The notes beneath the pieces were generated by a model, which was given only the letters and a program-made list of their open reading frames with translations, did not search any database and was not told the DNA's origin. A stretch of 10,821 nucleotides of DNA from an uncultured Lachnospiraceae bacterium (GTDB lineage Bacteria; Bacillota_A; Clostridia; Lachnospirales; Lachnospiraceae): positions 1-10,821 of the forward strand of contig CADBQK010000130.1 in the NCBI GenBank assembly GCA_902796775.1, in the 5' to 3' direction. Of the stretch, positions 7,972-10,821 are shown piece after piece; the first letter of the stretch is position 1; each line of letters opens with the position of its first letter. A program made the translations under genes and the position numbers.

Positions 7972-8619
7972 ATGACAAAGAAACAAAGAGCGCTGGAAGT
8001 GATCCGGCTTTTAAAAGAAGAGTATCCTGTCGATGAATGTACGCTGGAGTACGATGAAGCCTGGAAGCTGCTGGTGAGTGTACGCCTGGCAGCCCAGTGT
8101 ACAGATGCCAGGGTCAATGTAGTCGTACAGGATCTGTACGCCAGATTCCCGGATGTGCAGGCACTGGCGCAGGCACCTGTGGAGCAGATCGAGGAAATCG
8201 TCCATCCCTGCGGACTGGGCAAAAGCAAGGCGCGGGACATCAGCGCCTGCATGAAGATGCTGCAGGAAGAGTATGACGGGAAAGTGCCGGATGATTTTGA
8301 CAAGCTCCTTGCCCTGCCCGGGGTGGGGCGCAAAAGTGCCAACCTGATCATGGGGGATGTTTTCGGCAAGCCGGCGATCGTAACCGATACTCATTGTATC
8401 CGGCTGGTAAACCGGATCGGCCTGGTAGACGGAATCAGGGAGCCGAAAAAAGTGGAGATGGCTCTGTGGAAGATCATACCGCCCGAGGAGGGAAATGCGC
8501 TCTGCCACCGCTTCGTCATGCATGGCAGGGAAGTCTGTACAGCCCGGACAAAGCCGTATTGCAGCCGCTGCTGCCTAATGCAGGTCTGCAAAAAGACAGG
8601 GGTAGACAGCAGTCAGTGA
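7972..8619 (+). CDS. nth: Endonuclease III (DNA glycosylase/AP lyase)
   Basis: Nth removes oxidised pyrimidines from DNA and cuts at the resulting abasic site in base-excision repair. The 215 residues match the family length. The helix-hairpin-helix LPGVGRKSAN holds the catalytic lysine K121, and the following TDTH holds the catalytic D139, equivalent to K120 and D138 of the E. coli enzyme. The C-terminal [4Fe-4S] ligands are C189, C197, C200 and C206. The first gap is seven residues, whereas the E. coli enzyme has six, and an extra cysteine (C201) is present. An in-frame TGA at 7966-7968 rules out a longer protein; the ATG has only a weak ribosome-binding site (GTGGTTGAG). It lies 39 bases after hflX, with no promoter or terminator between, so the two probably share a transcript. 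Confidence 0.95.
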   Translation: MTKKQRALEVIRLLKEEYPVDECTLEYDEAWKLLVSVRLAAQCTDARVNVVVQDLYARFPDVQALAQAPVEQIEEIVHPCGLGKSKARDISACMKMLQEEYDGKVPDDFDKLLALPGVGRKSANLIMGDVFGKPAIVTDTHCIRLVNRIGLVDGIREPKKVEMALWKIIPPEEGNALCHRFVMHGREVCTARTKPYCSRCCLMQVCKKTGVDSSQ

Positions 8620-8636
8620 CTGCATGTATAGTAGAT

Positions 8637-8690
8637 ACAGATGGACAGGATGATACAGACAGCCAGGATGAAACGGACAGCCTGAGACAG
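8637..8690 (+). repeat. Short degenerate tandem repeat, unit 18 bp
   Basis: Three adjacent 18-base units can be aligned: ACAGATGGACAGGATGAT (8637-8654), ACAGACAGCCAGGATGAA (8655-8672) and ACGGACAGCCTGAGACAG (8673-8690). Units 1 and 2 match at 14 of 18 positions; units 2 and 3 at 11 of 18. It lies in the gap after nth and is probably non-coding. Confidence 0.4.
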
Positions 8691-8694
8691 GCTG
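8678..8694 (+). terminator. Weak hairpin after nth, possible poor terminator
   Basis: CAGCCT (8678-8683) and AGGCTG (8689-8694) form a perfect 6-bp stem with a 5-base loop. The tail CATCTTTAATT is only modestly T-rich, so termination would be inefficient at best. It is the only hairpin with any T-rich tail between nth and the kinase gene. Confidence 0.25.
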
Positions 8695-8704
8695 CATCTT
8701 TAAT

Positions 8705-8718
8705 TGCATGTACATGCA
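8705..8718. promoter_or_regulatory. Perfect 14-bp palindrome upstream of the pantothenate kinase gene
   Basis: TGCATGTACATGCA is its own reverse complement. It is built from two overlapping inverted copies of TGCATGTA, and a third copy lies at 8621-8628 just after the nth stop. It is 59 bases before the kinase start and could be a binding site for a dimeric regulator. No convincing -35/-10 pair was found in this 158-base gap, so the link to a promoter is unproven. Confidence 0.35.
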
Positions 8719-8777
8719 TTTATGCCGGATGAGGCACAGGCAGGTACAGTCTGAAGACATAAAACGGAGGGATAGAC

Positions 8778-9596
8778 ATGGGAGTGATTCTCGGTCTTGA
8801 TGTGGGCAGTTCTACGTCAAAGATCGTTGTGATGAGCAGGGACAGGCAGATATTGTCCGCGCAGCAGGTAACAGCGGGGGAGCAGCTGACAGCCTTGTTC
8901 GGCGCAGTCGGCCAGGCACTGTACAAGAGCGGGACCTTTCTGCAGGATGTGGATGCCCTTGCCCTGACAGGAGTGGGGGGATCATTTCTGAAAGGAGATG
9001 TGCTGGGGATCCCGACGATCCGCGTTTCGGAGATGGATGCCATGGGAAAGGGAGGACTCTTCCTTTCCGGGTTTGAAAATGCACTGATCTGCAGCATGGG
9101 GACCGGTACTACTTATGTGGTGGCCGGACCGGATGGAGTCAGGCATATCGGCGGCATTGCTCTCGGCGGCGGCACCCTGACCGGGCTTTCTGCCCGGCTA
9201 TTCGGTACCAGGGATTATTCCGTGATCCTGCAGATGGCACAAAAAGGGGATCTGACCAATGTCGATAAACTGATGAGTGAGATCAGTCTGGACCAGGTAT
9301 CCAATCTGCCGGACTATGCCACAGCTTCCAATCTGGGGAAGATGAAAAAAAGTGCTTCCGATGAAGACGTGGCCATCGGCCTTTTCAATATGATCTGTCA
9401 GGCTGCAGGTACCATGGCTGTTTTTGCGGCGCGGATCATAGATACAAAGGATGTTGTTGTAACTGGGTCTCTTGCATCTGCAGATCTGTCGAGACTCTTT
9501 CTCGGGCAGGTCGGCGAATTGTATGATATCCGTTTCCATATCCACGAGCACTGTGCTTTTGCAACGGCAGTGGGAGCAGCCCTGCATGCCTTCTGA
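8778..9596 (+). CDS. coaW: Type II pantothenate kinase
   Basis: This enzyme phosphorylates pantothenate with ATP, the first step of coenzyme A synthesis. The 272-residue length is close to the Staphylococcus CoaW type. The ASKHA-fold motifs are present: GLDVGSSTSK (6-15, phosphate 1), SMGTGTT (106-112, phosphate 2) followed by HIGGIALGGGTLTGLS (123-138), and an adenosine-motif-like VVVTGSLAS (226-234). E85 in VSEMDAMGKG lies where type II kinases carry their catalytic glutamate, and LPDYATASNLGKM (177-189) is also typical. GGAGGG (8766-8771) precedes the ATG by six bases. No promoter is obvious. The BadF/BadG/HgdC ATPase family is related and is the main alternative, but it usually has a cysteine-ligated iron-sulfur cluster that is not apparent here. 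Confidence 0.85.
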   Translation: MGVILGLDVGSSTSKIVVMSRDRQILSAQQVTAGEQLTALFGAVGQALYKSGTFLQDVDALALTGVGGSFLKGDVLGIPTIRVSEMDAMGKGGLFLSGFENALICSMGTGTTYVVAGPDGVRHIGGIALGGGTLTGLSARLFGTRDYSVILQMAQKGDLTNVDKLMSEISLDQVSNLPDYATASNLGKMKKSASDEDVAIGLFNMICQAAGTMAVFAARIIDTKDVVVTGSLASADLSRLFLGQVGELYDIRFHIHEHCAFATAVGAALHAF

Positions 9597-9629
9597 TTTG
9601 TTACATAATTATTACAATTATGTAACAAA
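9597..9629. promoter_or_regulatory. Perfect AT-rich inverted repeat abutting the kinase stop codon
   Basis: The left arm TTTGTTACATAATT (9597-9610) and right arm AATTATGTAACAAA (9616-9629) are perfect reverse complements around the 5-base centre ATTAC. It starts on the first base after the kinase stop. A 14-bp stem after a stop would suggest a terminator, but it has only two G-C pairs per arm and is followed by AAGATTG rather than a T-run. It sits 9 bases upstream of the -35 of a promoter, so an operator for a dimeric regulator is the better guess. The regulator is unknown. Confidence 0.55.
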
Positions 9630-9638
9630 AAGATTGTC

Positions 9639-9667
9639 TTTACCTGAGTTGCCTGATATGGTAAAAT
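9639..9667 (+). promoter_or_regulatory. Sigma-A-type extended -10 promoter for the lysozyme-like gene
   Basis: TTTACC (9639-9644) matches 4 of 6 bases of the -35 consensus. After exactly 17 bases comes TAAAAT (9662-9667), 5 of 6 for the -10, preceded by TGG, an extended -10 element. Transcription would begin near 9674, giving a leader of about 83 bases before the ATG at 9757. The leader is AT-rich and contains a further TTATGTAA motif (9699-9706). Confidence 0.65.
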
Positions 9668-9756
9668 ATAACATTAATAGTGTTCTTGTTTCTTATATTT
9701 ATGTAAACATGAATAATTATCACTTTGCAATCTGCTGATAAACGGGAGAAACGTTT

Positions 9757-10596
9757 ATGCTCGACCAGTTTCTTGACAGGATGCTTGACCGCATTTTCAC
9801 TGCAGTTGTTGACAAATTGACGTATATCGGGCTTGTGATTATCGGTTTGTTCGATAGGGCAGGCTCTGGTTTGCGTGGTCTGAAACAGCAGTTTGAAAAT
9901 CCGCGGGACAGGAAAGCGCTGAAAGGATACGCTAAAAATCTGGTTATCTGCGCAGCTTCTGTCAGTATTCTGATCCTTCTGCTGGTGGTCCGCCTGAGTA
10001 TGATCGAGATGAAGTCGACGGCCAGGATCGTCCGCATGGTGAAAGCAAAGGACAGCAGCTGGAATGTTTCCCAGGAAGATGGCAATGTGATCGTGAGCAG
10101 AGGAGGCAAGACGATCTCCAGTGATGTAAAAAAATATACATCCATTGTTGATAAATACGCGAAGCAGTACGATATGGAAGAGTATAAGCCTCTTATCTAT
10201 GCCGTGATCCAGCAGGAGAGCGACGGCAGTCTGACAGATATCATGCAGTCTTCCGAGTGCCCGTTCAATGAGGATTATCCCAATGTTGTCGGGGGGATCA
10301 CAGATCCGGACTATTCTGTAAAGGCCGGTGTCCAGTACCTGCGCTACTGCATTAAGCAGGCAGATGTGGAAGACCCTTACGATATCAAACATCTGAAACT
10401 GGCCCTCCAGGGATACAATTACGGGCACAATTATATCGAATGGGCGATGAAGCGTGACGGGGGCTACACAAGGGAAAACGGAGCAGCATTTGCCAAGCTG
10501 ATGGCAAAGACACTCGGCTGGAGCAGCTATGGGGATTCGGAGTACCCGGACCATGTGCTTCGTTATTACCCGGAAGAGTACAGGAAGCAAAGCTGA
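9757..10596 (+). CDS. Membrane-anchored lysozyme-like peptidoglycan hydrolase
   Basis: This 279-residue protein resembles the lysozyme-like domain of CwlT (Tn916-type) and pneumococcal Pmp23 proteins, which cleave peptidoglycan glycan chains. Residues 61-83 (NLVICAASVSILILLLVVRL...) are one clear membrane span, placing residues 84-279 outside the cell. The catalytic region starts at KPLIYAVIQQESDG, with E154 the likely catalytic glutamate. It continues through VGGITDPDYSVKAGVQYL (178-195), LALQGYNYGHNYI (215-227) and ENGAAFAKLMA. The first 60 residues are cytoplasmic or membrane-associated, include a weakly hydrophobic patch (22-32), and have no recognised domain. The ATG follows GGGAGA (9743-9748). 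It has its own promoter, and the next gene starts 43 bases later, probably in the same transcript. The exact bond cleaved is uncertain. Confidence 0.85.
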   Translation: MLDQFLDRMLDRIFTAVVDKLTYIGLVIIGLFDRAGSGLRGLKQQFENPRDRKALKGYAKNLVICAASVSILILLLVVRLSMIEMKSTARIVRMVKAKDSSWNVSQEDGNVIVSRGGKTISSDVKKYTSIVDKYAKQYDMEEYKPLIYAVIQQESDGSLTDIMQSSECPFNEDYPNVVGGITDPDYSVKAGVQYLRYCIKQADVEDPYDIKHLKLALQGYNYGHNYIEWAMKRDGGYTRENGAAFAKLMAKTLGWSSYGDSEYPDHVLRYYPEEYRKQS

Positions 10597-10639
10597 AACA
10601 GACAGATTCTATCAGGAAAGAAGTGAACAAAAACAGATT

Positions 10640-10821
10640 ATGCCGTTAAAGAAAAAAAACATCAGGATTCCGCTTCATAAGATTGGGAGAAATGATCCCT
10701 GCTGGTGCGGCAGCGGACTCAAATACAAAAACTGTCATGCCGATTTTGATGACCGGATCGTTATGGCCAAAAAGCAGGGGCATGAGGTCCCTACACATGA
10801 TCTCATCAAAACGCCCGGGCA
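10640..10821 (+). CDS. map: Methionine aminopeptidase with N-terminal SEC-C zinc motif (5' part)
   Basis: Only the first 60 codons are in the window. They contain the SEC-C signature IGRNDPCWCGSGLKYKNCH (15-33), whose C21, C23, C32 and H33 would bind zinc. HEVPTHDLIKTP (48-59) follows, matching the lead-in to the catalytic domain of type I methionine aminopeptidases that carry this extension in Clostridia. The enzyme removes the initiator methionine from new proteins; in SecA the SEC-C motif contacts SecB or ribosomes. The ATG at 10640 is the only plausible start in this frame here. The Shine-Dalgarno-like AAAGAAGTGA (10617-10626) is 13 bases away, a long spacing. The catalytic domain lies beyond the edge, so the identification rests on the N-terminal pattern. 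Confidence 0.8.
   Translation, partial: MPLKKKNIRIPLHKIGRNDPCWCGSGLKYKNCHADFDDRIVMAKKQGHEVPTHDLIKTPG

Noticed and set aside
6238..7986. A 582-codon open frame on the - strand opposite hflX
   Set aside because: Its product is Cys/His/Pro/Gln-rich with no recognisable domain, and it lies opposite hflX, whose motifs are unmistakable. It is a codon-bias shadow.
8394..8732. A + strand open frame overlapping the nth 3' end and the following gap
   Set aside because: Most of it is nth read in another frame. The tail is a low-complexity TDGQDDTDSQDETDS translation of the degenerate tandem repeat.
8620..8777. A sigma-A promoter or riboswitch upstream of coaW
   Set aside because: No -35/-10 pair with acceptable spacing was found (TACAGT at 8745 lacks a -35), and no recognisable riboswitch core was seen.
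9597..9629. Inverted repeat as an intrinsic terminator for coaW
   Set aside because: The stem is almost all A-T and is followed by AAGATTG on the + strand and TCAGAAGG on the - strand, so neither direction has a T-run.
9597..9629. Inverted repeat as a tiny mobile element (MITE) remnant
   Set aside because: There is no target-site duplication (left flank TTCTGA, right flank AAGATT), and the 5-base centre is too short for an element.
9472..9738. A + strand open frame spanning the coaW end and the AT-rich gap
   Set aside because: It overlaps coaW in another frame and then translates the inverted repeat and promoter; no domain or ribosome-binding site supports it.

Overview
The window looks like chromosome of a gut-type Lachnospiraceae (Bacillota, Clostridia). 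This is an inference. It rests on an LPXTG-type surface protein with the N-terminal 'YALIIPAIS' signature common in that family's adhesins, clostridial-looking HflX and Nth proteins, a methionine aminopeptidase carrying an N-terminal SEC-C zinc motif, and moderately high GC coding DNA broken by one AT-rich intergenic gap. All six genes lie on the + strand.

Layout. (1) 37-6615 is one giant gene for a 2192-residue cell-wall-anchored adhesin. In order it has a hydrophobic N-terminal export segment, two related modules ending in FSVYA, three lectin-like modules, a fibro-slime domain, six consecutive Cna-B/SpaA-type domains with candidate isopeptide residues, and an LPSTG sorting signal. (2) 6643-7932 is the ribosome-associated GTPase HflX, starting at TTG 27 bases after the adhesin stop. 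(3) 7972-8619 is endonuclease III (Nth). (4) 8620-8777 is a 158-base gap with a short degenerate tandem repeat, a small hairpin and a perfect 14-bp palindrome. (5) 8778-9596 is a type II pantothenate kinase. (6) 9597-9756 is a 160-base AT-rich gap with a perfect 14-bp-arm inverted repeat touching the kinase stop, a good extended -10 promoter, and repeated short motifs on both sides of it. (7) 9757-10596 is a membrane-anchored lysozyme-like peptidoglycan hydrolase. (8) From 10640 to the window edge is the start of a SEC-C/methionine aminopeptidase.

The genes do not form one pathway. hflX, nth, the kinase and map are housekeeping genes for ribosome rescue, base-excision repair, CoA synthesis and N-terminal methionine removal. 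The adhesin and the lysozyme-like protein act at the cell surface. No sortase is in view, so the adhesin presumably relies on one encoded elsewhere. The closest thing to an undescribed system is the adhesin's domain combination, followed by the repeated operator-like motifs around the promoter at 9639-9667. I saw no tRNA, rRNA, CRISPR array, insertion sequence or clear intrinsic terminator.
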